This document shows, in pieces, positions 1 through 8,939 of a stretch of 64,000 nucleotides of DNA. Each line of letters opens with the position of its first letter. The first letter of the stretch is position 1. Source of the stretch: a bacterium. GTDB lineage: Bacteria > Electryoneota > Electryoneia > Electryoneales > Electryoneaceae. Both the position numbers and the translations under genes were made by a program. The DNA lies in the NCBI GenBank assembly GCA_020444425.1, contig JAHLLB010000001.1, forward strand, positions 62,001 through 126,000, in the 5' to 3' direction. Under the pieces are notes generated by a model that had not been told where the DNA came from, did not search any database, and saw only the letters and a program-made list of their open reading frames with translations.

Positions 1-538
1 CGTCCTTGGACTCATACTCATCGGACGATACGCGTTCCCCGACACGGAGATCTTCCAGGCGTTTTCCGGACAACGTGCCGTAGTTCGCGAAACTGCTGAC
101 GGAGAAGTAAATCGAACCGTCCTCCGCCTTGTACGCGTTCCCGCTGTCGAGCAGGTTCTGTACCAGCTCGACCATGACGTCGATGTGCGTCGTCGCTTCC
201 GGGTACACGTGCGCGCGCTGAATGTTCAACGTGTCGATGTCCGCGAAGAAGGCTTCCCGGTACCGCGCAGTGTAGTCGTTGAGCGGCAACTTTTCTTCCT
301 GGCTGCGGCGGATGGTTTTGTCGTCGACATCGGTCAGGTTCATCACCTGCAGCACGTCGAATCCCTTCACCTCCAGCCAACGGCGCAGGGTGTCGGTGAA
401 GATGTACGAGCGAAAGTTGCCGATGTGGGCAAAGTCGTAGATCGTCGGACCGCAATTGTAGACGCCAACTTTGCCGTCATGCAGCGGGGTGAACGGGAGC
501 TTTTTCCGGCGACGGGTATCAAAAAACTGCAGGCTCAT
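1..538 (-). CDS. cysS: Cysteinyl-tRNA synthetase, N-terminal part (cut by window edge)
   Basis: This class I aminoacyl-tRNA synthetase charges tRNA-Cys with cysteine in the cytoplasm. The first 179 codons are present, starting at the ATG whose complement lies at 536-538; the rest, including the KMSKS loop, lies outside the window. The zinc-binding cysteine is in CGPTIY (residues 29-34). The class I signature follows as HIGN (38-41), the family's usual HIGH-like site, and MNLTDVDDK follows further on. The start sits 7 bases after the stop of pgsA, so the two genes are probably cotranscribed. I see no frameshift in the visible part. Confidence 0.95.
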   Translation of the reverse strand, partial: MSLQFFDTRRRKKLPFTPLHDGKVGVYNCGPTIYDFAHIGNFRSYIFTDTLRRWLEVKGFDVLQVMNLTDVDDKTIRRSQEEKLPLNDYTARYREAFFADIDTLNIQRAHVYPEATTHIDVMVELVQNLLDSGNAYKAEDGSIYFSVSSFANYGTLSGKRLEDLRVGERVSSDEYESKD

Positions 539-545
539 GAGTCAA

Positions 546-1178
546 TCAGGTTGTTTGCGCTTGTTGCCGCTTCAGTTTCAGGTAGACGGCAAGATAGTCA
601 ACGCTGGAAAGTAGCAACAGGGCAAACGCCAGCCACGGGAGCGTGAGCACCAGCCATGCAGGCAGCCAGTCGGCGATCAATTGCGCCAGCAAGGTCGAGG
701 AGACGACAAACATCGTCGTCTTGCCGATCCAACGGCTGGTAAACAGGTGGCGGTTCTTGCGCAGTACGCGAATCGCGAGGCCGAGAATGGTGGCGTCTCG
801 AATCACCATCGCCACCAACACCGCGACTGGAAAGTCATACGGGCGGTCGGTAAACACGAGCACTACCGCGACGGAGACGACGACCAGCTTGTCGATCACC
901 GGGTCGAGGATCTTACCGAGGTCGGACCGCAGGTCCAGGGTGCGCGCGACGATGCCGTCGAGGCCGTCGGTGAGAAATGACAGGACAAGCAACAGCGCGG
1001 CGAGGTGATCCGTCTTCGGGCCGTCCGAGTTGATCAGCATCCCGATGGCCGGGATGGCAAAGACAAGCCGCGCCAGTGACAGCAGGTTCGGGAGCAGAAG
1101 CCAGTCCCGCGCCTGAATCTGCAGGCCCGTGCTATCGGGTGTGGATTCCGTAACCGTTTCTTGAGTGGAACGGTTCAT
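546..1178 (-). CDS. pgsA: CDP-diacylglycerol--glycerol-3-phosphate 3-phosphatidyltransferase
   Basis: This inner-membrane enzyme makes phosphatidylglycerophosphate, the first committed step of phosphatidylglycerol synthesis. The CDP-alcohol phosphatidyltransferase signature is complete: D74-G75-x2-A78-R79-x8-G88-x3-D92-x3-D96. Several hydrophobic segments surround it and the length of 210 residues is normal for the family. The first 25 residues are polar and precede the first membrane segment. It lies between the secreted phosphoesterase gene (14 bases upstream) and cysS (7 bases downstream). Another CDP-alcohol transferase is possible in principle, but length and context favour PgsA. Confidence 0.88.
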   Translation of the reverse strand: MNRSTQETVTESTPDSTGLQIQARDWLLLPNLLSLARLVFAIPAIGMLINSDGPKTDHLAALLLVLSFLTDGLDGIVARTLDLRSDLGKILDPVIDKLVVVSVAVVLVFTDRPYDFPVAVLVAMVIRDATILGLAIRVLRKNRHLFTSRWIGKTTMFVVSSTLLAQLIADWLPAWLVLTLPWLAFALLLLSSVDYLAVYLKLKRQQAQTT

Positions 1179-1192
1179 TCACCAGCCTGGGT

Positions 1193-2863
1193 TTATCGAG
1201 ATATCACCTCGAAGATCTTCGTTCCTTCGAGGGTCTGTCCATATTGATCGATTGCGGTGACAACCACCGTGTGTGATCCGGGTTGTAATCCCTGCGGCAG
1301 ATTGACGGTCCAGATGTGCGACGAAACCAGATTGCCCCAATATCGCCATTTCCGCTCGACCTTTGCCTGCTTCAGGCGTTCCGCCGCCTCCTTAAAATAG
1401 GGATCGGTGCGGACTGTGTGTTGCATTGGAATCGGTTCGCCACCATCAACGCGCAGCGTCACCTGCGCTTTTTCCCCACCGTTGAATACATTGGCAACCA
1501 CCGTTGCCTGTTCTACCCTGCCACTGAGGAGCACGTTCCCCGGTTCACCCGCCATCTGGTACATCGAATCCGGCAACACTCCCGTATCCCCCGGTTCAAT
1601 CAGGATACGAATCTGGTAGTCCTCGTCCATGCTCGCCGGAATGAAACGGCTCGAGTAGTCGGTCCCGTCAAAGGTAAAGATATGGTAGCCGTTTTCGGTT
1701 CCATCCCGCATCGTTGTTGCGGGTATTCCACGCTCGTCCAGCGGGCCTCGCCACCACGAACCCGACACCGTGCCGAGAATGTGCTGATGTAACGGCTGCT
1801 CTCCATGCCAACCGTCTTCCTCCCCGATGTAGACATGATCATTTGTGTGAGTGTGGCCGGCGAGTAACAGCAGGTACTTCCGTCCCTCAAGCAGCGTGAA
1901 CAATTCTTCCCGGTTGACCGTGTTAACGCTTTCATGATCTTCGTGAAACGCCTTGATCGGAATGTGTGTCGAAAGCACGATCAACTTGTCTTTCGGCACG
2001 TGCTTCAGGTCATTCTCGATCCACATCAACTGTTCCGGGTTGAAGAATCCGTAGTACTGGCTTCCACCCTCCGGTTTCACATAATCTGCGCCGCGATAGT
2101 GCACATTTTCCAGCGTCATGAAGTGAACGTCGGCGTAATCGTGGGAATAGTACGTCGGACCGAAGATGCGGCGGAAGGTTTCCATCGATTCATAATCGTT
2201 CTTCGACCGTTGGTTCATGTCGTGATTGCCCGGAACATTCCACACCGGCACCCCGACCTGCGCGAACAGGTCATTCTGCCGCTCGAACAGCGACAGGTCG
2301 TCGAACATGATATCGCCGTGTACGATCGCCATCTCCGCTTCGGTGTTAACCATCTGCGGCATGACATCCTCACGGATGTAGTCGATCTCACGGTCGTCGC
2401 GGGGCTGGGGATCCGCCATCGCGATCATGCGGAACGGATTCTTGTGTTCTTCCTTCAGCAGGGGGAAATCGACGGACGCGGGAAGCGGACCGGTGGGTTT
2501 CAGGACTTCGTATTTCCAGTTGACATCGGAGGAACTGCCGTCCTCATCGTGGACATAAAAGAATTGCGGCAGCTGATGCTCATCCACCGGAACCCGGTAG
2601 CCTACGGGCTGGGTGACGAACACGACCATCTCATGACGTGCGGGTAGCTGGTAGCGTCCGTCGCCGTCGGTGATTACGACGTCGATCTGATTCGAGACGA
2701 GGACGTCCCCGATGCCGGGCTCGCCGTTGTCGCGGCTGCCGTTTCCGTTCAGATCCTCGAATACGACACCGGACACGAACTGGACCTGTCCGAAGCCGGT
2801 CGCTGCCAGCAGCAGGACCGACAGGATCGTCAGATTAATCAAACTCTGCGTGGATTTGCGCAC
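1193..2863 (-). CDS. Secreted calcineurin-like phosphoesterase with flanking beta domains
   Basis: This is an exported metallophosphoesterase of 556 residues. A signal peptide covers about residues 1-25. A carboxypeptidase-regulatory/SdrD-like beta domain follows (about 28-100, containing FEDLNGNGSRDNGEPG). The dimetal catalytic domain carries all the usual blocks: ADPQ (150-153), HGD (182-184), GNHD (212-215), STH (298-300) and GHTH (336-339). The C-terminal 150 residues look like another beta domain, as in families with MetallophosN and MetallophosC modules. The start is GTG at 2863, chosen because GGGGAGG lies 6 bases upstream. The substrate is unknown; phosphodiesters or phospholipids in the periplasm are possible. 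Confidence 0.82.
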   Translation of the reverse strand: MRKSTQSLINLTILSVLLLAATGFGQVQFVSGVVFEDLNGNGSRDNGEPGIGDVLVSNQIDVVITDGDGRYQLPARHEMVVFVTQPVGYRVPVDEHQLPQFFYVHDEDGSSSDVNWKYEVLKPTGPLPASVDFPLLKEEHKNPFRMIAMADPQPRDDREIDYIREDVMPQMVNTEAEMAIVHGDIMFDDLSLFERQNDLFAQVGVPVWNVPGNHDMNQRSKNDYESMETFRRIFGPTYYSHDYADVHFMTLENVHYRGADYVKPEGGSQYYGFFNPEQLMWIENDLKHVPKDKLIVLSTHIPIKAFHEDHESVNTVNREELFTLLEGRKYLLLLAGHTHTNDHVYIGEEDGWHGEQPLHQHILGTVSGSWWRGPLDERGIPATTMRDGTENGYHIFTFDGTDYSSRFIPASMDEDYQIRILIEPGDTGVLPDSMYQMAGEPGNVLLSGRVEQATVVANVFNGGEKAQVTLRVDGGEPIPMQHTVRTDPYFKEAAERLKQAKVERKWRYWGNLVSSHIWTVNLPQGLQPGSHTVVVTAIDQYGQTLEGTKIFEVISR

Positions 2864-2922
2864 GTCGAGCCTCCCCGTTTCCGCTCAGGTGTTCGATGAC
2901 CCCGCAAGTTCGAATCTACGGA

Positions 2923-4356
2923 TCAGCTTGTTTCATCTCCGTTAGCATTCTTGTACCGCAGCTTGCTCCCGGATTCTTCGTCATCGCGGAGCGGGATCGG
3001 ATACTCGCCGGTAAAGCAGGCGGTGCAGTAGCCAACGCCTTCCGATTGCGGCACACTGGCAAGCAGGCCCTCAACAGACAGGTACCCGAGGCTGTCGACT
3101 CCGATGTGCTGGCGGATTTCTTCTTCGGATTTTCCGTTCGCGATCAGTTCGGACTTGGACGGGAAGTCCATGCCATAGTAACACGGGAACCGGATCGGCG
3201 GGCTGGAAACGCGCACGTGCAGCTCCTTCGCGCCCGCCTTGCGCAACAGGGTAGCCAGCTTCTTCAGTGTGGTCCCGCGCACGATGCTGTCCTCGACAAC
3301 CACAACCTTGCGGTCCTTAAGCACTCCACCGACCGGGTTGAACTTGAGCCGGACGCCCATCTCTCGCATGGTCTGTGTCGGCTGGATAAATGTCCGCCCG
3401 ACGTAGTGGTTACGGATCAGTCCCATCTCGAACCGAGTTCCGGAGCGGCTGGCGTAACCCAGCGCGGCAGTGTTCGAACTGTCCGGCACCGAGATAACGA
3501 TGTCGGCGTCCTCAACCGGATGTTCCTCGCTCAGGTTCTTCCCCATTCGGCGGCGATATTTGTCGATGTATTCACCGGCGACGCGACTGTCCGGACGGCT
3601 GAAATAGACGTGTTCGAAAATGCAGTGGAACGTGCGCTTCGGTTCGGCGAAGCGGATGACCTTCATGCCGGAGCCGTTCAACACGACCAGCTCACCGGGA
3701 TTGACATCCTGGATGTACTCGTAGCCGAGCAGGTCAAACGCGCAGGTTTCGGACGCGACGCCCCACGCGTCCCCTTTGCGACCAATGCACAACGGCCGCC
3801 AGCCGTACGGGTCGCGCGCAGCGTAAAGCGCGTGGTCAGAGAGAACGGTGATCGAGTACGCGCCCTCCACCTTCTGGATCGCTTCGAGCAGCTTGTCACG
3901 CACCATGTTGTGCTTCGAGCGTGCCATCAGATGTACGATGATTTCGCTGTCGGTGGTGCTGTGGAAGATGGCGCCGTCTTCCTGCAATTGACGGCGGATC
4001 TTCTGCGTATTGACGAGGTTGCCGTTGTGGGCGATGGCGACGGGACCGTCGCGAAGCTCCGCCACCAGCGGTTGAATGTTGTATTGGCTCGAAGATCCGG
4101 TGGTCGAATAACGGTTGTGACCAACAGCGGAACGTCCCTTCAGCTTCTTCAGCGTGTCCGGCCCGCTGAACACCTGGGTCAAGGTGCCCATGCCGAAGTG
4201 ACGGTAGAAGCGTCCGTCGTCCGCGCTGACAATACCCGCCGATTCCTGCCCACGGTGCTGCAATGAATACAGTCCGTGGAACACCAGCTCGGCGGCGTTG
4301 TCATCGTTCCAGATCCCCATCACGCCACAATTGTGACGTAGCGTCTCAGCAGCCAT
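2923..4356 (-). CDS. purF: Amidophosphoribosyltransferase (Fe-S type)
   Basis: PurF transfers the amide nitrogen of glutamine to PRPP, the first step of purine synthesis. The ATG at 4356 is preferred over an in-frame start 45 bases upstream because AAAGGA lies just before it and because it gives a short propeptide ending before the nucleophile in HNCGVMGIW (C10). The PRPP-binding loop VVVVEDSIVRGTT is intact. Cysteines in FHCIFEHVYF, RFPCYYG and CTACFTGEYP match the four ligands of the Bacillus-type 4Fe-4S enzyme. At 477 residues it has the normal length. No other purine gene is in the window. Confidence 0.95.
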   Translation of the reverse strand: MAAETLRHNCGVMGIWNDDNAAELVFHGLYSLQHRGQESAGIVSADDGRFYRHFGMGTLTQVFSGPDTLKKLKGRSAVGHNRYSTTGSSSQYNIQPLVAELRDGPVAIAHNGNLVNTQKIRRQLQEDGAIFHSTTDSEIIVHLMARSKHNMVRDKLLEAIQKVEGAYSITVLSDHALYAARDPYGWRPLCIGRKGDAWGVASETCAFDLLGYEYIQDVNPGELVVLNGSGMKVIRFAEPKRTFHCIFEHVYFSRPDSRVAGEYIDKYRRRMGKNLSEEHPVEDADIVISVPDSSNTAALGYASRSGTRFEMGLIRNHYVGRTFIQPTQTMREMGVRLKFNPVGGVLKDRKVVVVEDSIVRGTTLKKLATLLRKAGAKELHVRVSSPPIRFPCYYGMDFPSKSELIANGKSEEEIRQHIGVDSLGYLSVEGLLASVPQSEGVGYCTACFTGEYPIPLRDDEESGSKLRYKNANGDETS

Positions 4357-4440
4357 CGAATCATCCTTTGAAACACAAACGCCGGGTGGTGGATGTTTCA
4401 CCGCCCGACGTGAACCGACTTCGTTATCAGATTACAGAGT

Positions 4441-5841
4441 TCAGCCGATCAGACGTGCCGGGCGTTCCCGTTCCTTGTCAATCTCGGCCTTGACACTCTC
4501 GTAACCCGAACGCCCCATCAAGGCGTACGTCGCAACTTTGCCCGCTTCGACTCCCGGCTGGTCAAGCGGATTGACTTCATACAGCCCGCCCGCGACCAAT
4601 GTCGCCGCTTCCAGGATGTAGAGGAATCCACCGACCGTATCCGGCGCGACTTCGTCAAACAGGAATGCCATGTTCGGTCGGTGTGCGGCGGTCAACGCGC
4701 GCTGCGTCGCTTCCGCCTCGTACTTCAACAGCGTGCCCATCTCCTTGCCGGCGAGGTAGTCGATGCTGTCGATGTCCGGGTAGTGCTTGCCGATCTTCAC
4801 CTTGTTACGGAAATTCTTCGGCAGCAGCAGGGTGAATGTCTTGTCATACGGACCTTCAACGTACAACTGCACCTGGCTGTGCTGATCGGTCGCCCCCAGC
4901 GCTGCGACCGGTGTCGGACCGACATTGATTGTTTCGCCCGTCACCGACTGCCGTTTGCCCAGCGATTCCGCCCACAACTGGCGGAACCAGTCTGCGACAC
5001 GGAACAGAGAATTGGTGTACGGCATCATCACCTGCACGCATTGCTTGCGTTTGGTCTGGGCAAGGAACTGCAATAAGGCAAACGCCGCGCTCGGGTTCGC
5101 ATCAAACTCACGGGCGAACACCTTCTCCCGCTGTTCGGCCGCACCGCGCAACAGCTCGCGAATGTCAATCCCGACCAACGCCGCCGGCAGCAGGCCGACC
5201 GGTGTCATCACGCTGAAGCGTCCACCCACCGCAGGCGGAATCGAAAAGCTCTGAATGCCTTCCTCGCGCGCGATCTGACGCAAGGCGCCCTTTGCCGGAT
5301 CGGTGACAAAGACGAGGTGTTCGGCATATTTGTCGCCGACAGCACCCTTCAGCGCGGTCATCACCGTCATGAACTGGCTTAACGTTTCGGCCGTGCCGCC
5401 GGACTTGGTGATGACAACGTACAGCGTTTCCTTCGGGTCGCAGATCTCCATCGCCGCGCCGAAGAACTCGGGGTCCGGATTATCCGGAATAAACAGGCGC
5501 GGAGCGTCCCGCATATCGTCTGGCCGTTCGTTCCAGAACGCCGGCTTCAACGCATCCCGCAGTGCAATCGGCCCCAGCGCACTGCCGCCGATACCGAGCA
5601 CCATGATATTGCGGAATTTTTCGCGTGCCTTTGCCGCGTAGCTTTCAATCGCGGCGACAACATCTTCACTGTCCGGGAGATCGTAAAATGGGAGTTCACC
5701 AGCCTTGCGGCGGGCTTCCAGAGTTTGCAGCACTGACTGCACTCGCGGCCAGTGTTGCTCGATCTCTTCGGGTGTGGCGCCGTGTGGCCCGACGACATCC
5801 GCCATCATGCGGGTCACATCCAATTGCAAACGCGCGCCCAT
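4441..5841 (-). CDS. pgi: Glucose-6-phosphate isomerase
   Basis: This cytoplasmic enzyme interconverts glucose-6-phosphate and fructose-6-phosphate. The phosphate-binding SIS motif ITKSGGTAET and the catalytic-region sequence GATDQHSQ are both visible, as is MVLGIGGSALGP. The predicted length is 466 residues, close to the shorter bacterial enzymes. The ATG at 5841 is chosen because GAGG lies 5 bases upstream; a TTG 27 bases further upstream has no such site. The gene ends 85 bases before the start of purF. Confidence 0.94.
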   Translation of the reverse strand: MGARLQLDVTRMMADVVGPHGATPEEIEQHWPRVQSVLQTLEARRKAGELPFYDLPDSEDVVAAIESYAAKAREKFRNIMVLGIGGSALGPIALRDALKPAFWNERPDDMRDAPRLFIPDNPDPEFFGAAMEICDPKETLYVVITKSGGTAETLSQFMTVMTALKGAVGDKYAEHLVFVTDPAKGALRQIAREEGIQSFSIPPAVGGRFSVMTPVGLLPAALVGIDIRELLRGAAEQREKVFAREFDANPSAAFALLQFLAQTKRKQCVQVMMPYTNSLFRVADWFRQLWAESLGKRQSVTGETINVGPTPVAALGATDQHSQVQLYVEGPYDKTFTLLLPKNFRNKVKIGKHYPDIDSIDYLAGKEMGTLLKYEAEATQRALTAAHRPNMAFLFDEVAPDTVGGFLYILEAATLVAGGLYEVNPLDQPGVEAGKVATYALMGRSGYESVKAEIDKERERPARLIG

Positions 5842-5868
5842 GGTTGCCTCAACTGTTGTGATGATCAA

Positions 5869-5899
5869 ACCCGGATGACGAAAGATACATCGTCCGGGT
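5869..5899 (-). terminator. Weak hairpin between lemA and pgi
   Basis: ACCCGGA at 5869-5875 pairs with TCCGGGT at 5893-5899. On the minus strand the stem is followed by a short T run, so it could end the lemA transcript or form part of the pgi leader. Confidence 0.35.
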
Positions 5900-5977
5900 C
5901 TGGGAGTTAGTTTTCAGGGAGCGGAATGTACGCTCACCGAATTGAATTCTGCTGAGAGATGGAGTGCCGAACTCCCC

Positions 5978-6565
5978 TTAGAACTCGACCTGCGGCGCAG
6001 TCTGCGCTTCTTCCGGCGCTTCGAAGAATTCGCGCGCATCAAACCCAAAGATGTTGGCGATGATCACTCCCGGGAACTTGCGAATCGTGGAGTTGTATTT
6101 CTGCACCGTGTCGTTGTATCGCTTTCGCGCTACAGCGATCCGGTTTTCGGTTCCCGCAAGCTCATCCTGCAATGCGCGGAAATTCTGGTCCGACTTCAGT
6201 TGCGGGTAGTTTTCCACCACGACCAACAAACGTGATAGCGCGCCGCTCAAGCCCTGTTCCGCTTCCATCCGTTCGTCACGCGTGCCAGCTCCGGCGACCC
6301 GTGAACGTGCTTCGGTCACCCCGAGCAACACTTCCTTTTCCTGGTCGGCGTAGCCTTTGACCGTGTTCACCAGATTCGGGATCAGGTCAAACCGCCGCTG
6401 GAGGTTGTTCTCCACGTCCGCCCAGGCGGAATTGGTCATCTCGTCCAAGTCTACCATCTTGTTGTACGTACCCTGCACAAACGAGTAGTTGAACGCGATA
6501 AACAGGAACAGGACCGCAAATCCGAGCAGAATTCCGATCCGCTTCTTTCTCGACTCTTCGTTCAT
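5978..6565 (-). CDS. lemA: LemA family protein
   Basis: This is a small membrane-anchored protein of 195 residues. One transmembrane segment lies near residues 10-29, with the rest forming a helical bundle. Family hallmarks are visible: a segment of the type QRRFDLIPNLVNTVKGY, then ENYPQLKSDQNF, RYNDTVQKYN and a C-terminal FPGVIIANIFGF. The biochemical function of LemA is not settled. It is often encoded beside TPM-domain proteins, and a TPM gene lies just upstream here, separated by a nucleotidyltransferase-fold gene. Confidence 0.9.
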   Translation of the reverse strand: MNEESRKKRIGILLGFAVLFLFIAFNYSFVQGTYNKMVDLDEMTNSAWADVENNLQRRFDLIPNLVNTVKGYADQEKEVLLGVTEARSRVAGAGTRDERMEAEQGLSGALSRLLVVVENYPQLKSDQNFRALQDELAGTENRIAVARKRYNDTVQKYNSTIRKFPGVIIANIFGFDAREFFEAPEEAQTAPQVEF

Positions 6566-6637
6566 CGTAGCATCAATCCTTTATCGTTCAGCACATCTGA
6601 CTGTTTTCAAGAATCACAATCTGTAGTCAACGTCTGC

Positions 6638-6659
6638 CCCGACCAGCTTGCTGGTCGGG
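6638..6659. repeat. Perfect 9-bp hairpin upstream of lemA
   Basis: CCCGACCAG (6638-6646) pairs with CTGGTCGGG (6651-6659) around a 4-base loop, in the 153-base spacer between lemA and the nucleotidyltransferase gene. A second small hairpin, GTCCGC-AA-GCGGAC, lies close by near 6685. No T run follows either, so termination is uncertain. Confidence 0.5.
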
Positions 6660-6718
6660 ATTATCAACCCTCTCAAAACCGCGTCCGCAAGCGGACACGG
6701 GCACATCCTGGTCAACCG

Positions 6719-7438
6719 TCAAACCGTCAGCTGGTCGGCGTACAGGGCCAACTTATCGACCTCAGTCAGGGTCTGTTTCAGCAACAGCGTGGCACCGTTG
6801 CGGTTAAGCGTCTTGTCGCCACTGCGGACCTGCATCAGCGCTTCGAACACAGACGCATCCAACCCGGCCAGAGTGCAACCCTGTTGCATCACCTGCCGTT
6901 TGTCCGCCGGAACCTCCTTGCCATCGATCACCAGCAACGCCTGGAACACGGCATTCCACGTCGGCACACTCATCGCCAGTAGATCTCGCATACCCGACGT
7001 ATTGCCGCCCAGTTCCAACGCCGCCTGACGCAACGCGACCCACTTGCCCTTGATCTCGCGTTCTGCCTGCAGGCGCAAATCCTTCGGCTCGATCTCGATG
7101 CTGGCGAGCAGATCGTCACCGAACAGCGTCTGGTGGAACAACTTCATGTCGAGGAACTCGATCGGATATGTATCCAATGAGCTTTCCAGATAGTTGCGCG
7201 ACAGGATGAGCGGAATCGCATAACCTTTCTTCACCTTGCGGCGCACGATACCCGCAGCCTCTTCCCACTTGTCATAGTCGTGATGCATGAGGAAGAAAAG
7301 CAGGTTGATGTCGGAACGCTTTGTCCAATCCCCGCGCGCCATCGATCCGAACAGGTGAACCGATTCCAGGTTGTCGCCCCAGAACCGTTTCCACTGCTCG
7401 ACCGTTGCTCCAAGTTCCGCTCGAAGTTTATCGTCCAT
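6719..7438 (-). CDS. Nucleotidyltransferase-fold protein
   Basis: The 239-residue protein opens with a minimal polymerase-beta type nucleotidyltransferase domain. The signature is GSMARGDWTKRSDINL (residues 31-46). In the usual GSxARGx5SDIDL motif the last acidic position would be D45, but it is asparagine here. The rest is helical and not recognised; residues 120-239 could be a HEPN-like or KNTase-C-like bundle, which I cannot confirm. A GGAG lies 7 bases before the ATG. It sits between a TPM-domain gene and lemA in the same direction, so it is probably in that operon. The altered metal ligand leaves catalytic activity in doubt. Confidence 0.65.
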   Translation of the reverse strand: MDDKLRAELGATVEQWKRFWGDNLESVHLFGSMARGDWTKRSDINLLFFLMHHDYDKWEEAAGIVRRKVKKGYAIPLILSRNYLESSLDTYPIEFLDMKLFHQTLFGDDLLASIEIEPKDLRLQAEREIKGKWVALRQAALELGGNTSGMRDLLAMSVPTWNAVFQALLVIDGKEVPADKRQVMQQGCTLAGLDASVFEALMQVRSGDKTLNRNGATLLLKQTLTEVDKLALYADQLTV

Positions 7439-7452
7439 CCTGAGACTCCGCC

Positions 7453-8232
7453 TTAGAATCCACGTCCTGCGCCACCGCCACCGAAACCACCTCCGCCGAA
7501 GCCGCCAAAGCCGCCGCCGAATCCACCACCGCCGAATCCACCGCCTCCGCCCCAGCGTCCACGGTGCCCGCCCATCATGTTGCCGAGCAGCATGCCGAAC
7601 AGCATTGCGCGGCCAAACCGGGTGGACGACATGATCAGGATGAAGATGATCATCACGATGATGCCGACGATACTCGGTCCTTCCTCCTGGCTGACCCGTC
7701 GGACGCGATACTGCGGCGCTCCAGTCAGTTGCACGTTCGGCGCGGCACGGTCGACTATCGCGACAGCCGTTCCGGCGAACGCTTCCAGGTTTCGGCTTTC
7801 TCTGAGCAATGGGATGGTAATCTCATCGAGGATCTGCCCGGCACGACCGTCCGGGATATCTCCCTCGAGACCGTAGCCGGTGGCGAGATAGACTTGCCGG
7901 CGTCCATCCGCACGGCCCGTGCTGTACAGCAGCACCGCACCACGATCCGTCCCTGCGCTTCCGACGCCCCATTGATGACCGAGCTCGACGGTGTACAGCG
8001 AAATGTCCTGGCCTTCCGGGATCGAATCCATCGTCACGATAGCCAGCTCAATGTTCGCCTTCTGCTTGATCTCGAGCGCTAGGGCGTCCAGCTGACGCGC
8101 TTCCGATGAGGACAAAACGCGGGCGTAATCGTTCACAAACCCACGCGGTTGAGGATATTGCTGTGCGTGAGCAAGCGATGCGGTCAATATCAGGGCAATA
8201 ACGACGGCAGAGATGACGAAACGTCGCATCAT
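7453..8232 (-). CDS. TPM-domain (YgcG-like) membrane protein with glycine-rich tail
   Basis: A signal peptide (about 1-23) is followed by a TPM domain (about 30-150, starting GFVNDYARVLSSSEARQL and containing the ATGYGLEGD block). A transmembrane segment lies near residues 185-205, and the last 40 residues are almost entirely glycine and phenylalanine. TPM proteins of this layout are common beside lemA, as here; roles in envelope maintenance or photosystem repair are known only in some lineages. The start overlaps the lspA stop by 4 bases (ATGA), with GAGG 7 bases upstream, so translation is probably coupled. Confidence 0.85.
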   Translation of the reverse strand: MMRRFVISAVVIALILTASLAHAQQYPQPRGFVNDYARVLSSSEARQLDALALEIKQKANIELAIVTMDSIPEGQDISLYTVELGHQWGVGSAGTDRGAVLLYSTGRADGRRQVYLATGYGLEGDIPDGRAGQILDEITIPLLRESRNLEAFAGTAVAIVDRAAPNVQLTGAPQYRVRRVSQEEGPSIVGIIVMIIFILIMSSTRFGRAMLFGMLLGNMMGGHRGRWGGGGGFGGGGFGGGFGGFGGGGFGGGGAGRGF

Positions 8233-8939
8233 GACCGCACCTCGCGGTCATCATCCTGCTCCGGTTCGGGATCGTCGCCGGGCTCCCCTTCGTCCGACTT
8301 GTCAGCCTCTCCCACACGCCGCGCTTCCTCGGCGACTGCGTACTCAGCCACACCGGAGTCGAACCTCGGTGCGTCGGTGAGGGTCATACCGTCCGCCGAA
8401 ACCAGCGAGTCCGGCATGTTGACCTCTACGTTTCCGTCCGTCGCCTCCGCTTCTTCCTCTTTTGGATGCTTGATGAACAGCATCATCAGGATCAGCAGCA
8501 CCACTCCGACCGAAACGGCGGAGTCGGCGATGTTGAACACCGGCCAGCGGTCCATCAGGAAATCGGGCAGATTGACGTCGATGAAGTCGATAACGTACCC
8601 GTACACAAGACGGTCGTACGTATTGCCAATCGCTCCGCCTAGAATCGCTGCGAGGATCCAGCGTGTCGGCACGTCTTTCGGCGGCGTGCGCAGCAGCACG
8701 AACAGGATCACGAACACGGCCAGGATGGAGATGTAGCCGAGGACAACACCCCCGGTCAGCTTCATCCCGAACGCCATGCCGTAGTTGTGCACGTAGGTCC
8801 AACGCACAGCATCACCGAGAAACGGGATCGAGTCGCCGAGGTCCATCGTCTTGTCCACGATCTGCTTGGTCAGCCGATCGAGGATGATAACGACGCCGGT
8901 CAGAATCAGTGGTAACCATGCTTGAGGGGAACGATTCAC
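8229..8939 (-). CDS. lspA: Lipoprotein signal peptidase II with acidic C-terminal tail
   Basis: LspA is the inner-membrane aspartyl protease that cleaves prolipoproteins at the lipobox. The core covers residues 1-160 with four membrane segments. It contains NYGMAF (52-57), GGAIGNTYDR (101-110), catalytic D118 in VIDF and catalytic D139 in FNIADSAVS. The start is GTG at 8939, supported by GGAG 7 bases upstream. It is unusual in carrying about 75 extra hydrophilic, very acidic residues after the last membrane segment, where most LspA proteins stop. The downstream TPM gene overlaps by 4 bases. Confidence 0.92.
   Translation of the reverse strand: MNRSPQAWLPLILTGVVIILDRLTKQIVDKTMDLGDSIPFLGDAVRWTYVHNYGMAFGMKLTGGVVLGYISILAVFVILFVLLRTPPKDVPTRWILAAILGGAIGNTYDRLVYGYVIDFIDVNLPDFLMDRWPVFNIADSAVSVGVVLLILMMLFIKHPKEEEAEATDGNVEVNMPDSLVSADGMTLTDAPRFDSGVAEYAVAEEARRVGEADKSDEGEPGDDPEPEQDDDREVRS

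Noticed and set aside
2896..4266. Long open frame of 456 codons on the + strand opposite purF
   Set aside because: It is antisense to a clear purF and has a composition typical of the complementary frame of GC-rich codons, with no domain. Similar antisense frames lie opposite gdh (11016-12374), the 950-residue transferase (24053-25540), FapA (55670-56812) and flgE (62535-63752); none has a ribosome site or recognisable motif.
5842..5868. Earlier TTG start for pgi
   Set aside because: It has no Shine-Dalgarno, whereas the ATG at 5841 has GAGG at good spacing and gives the usual length.
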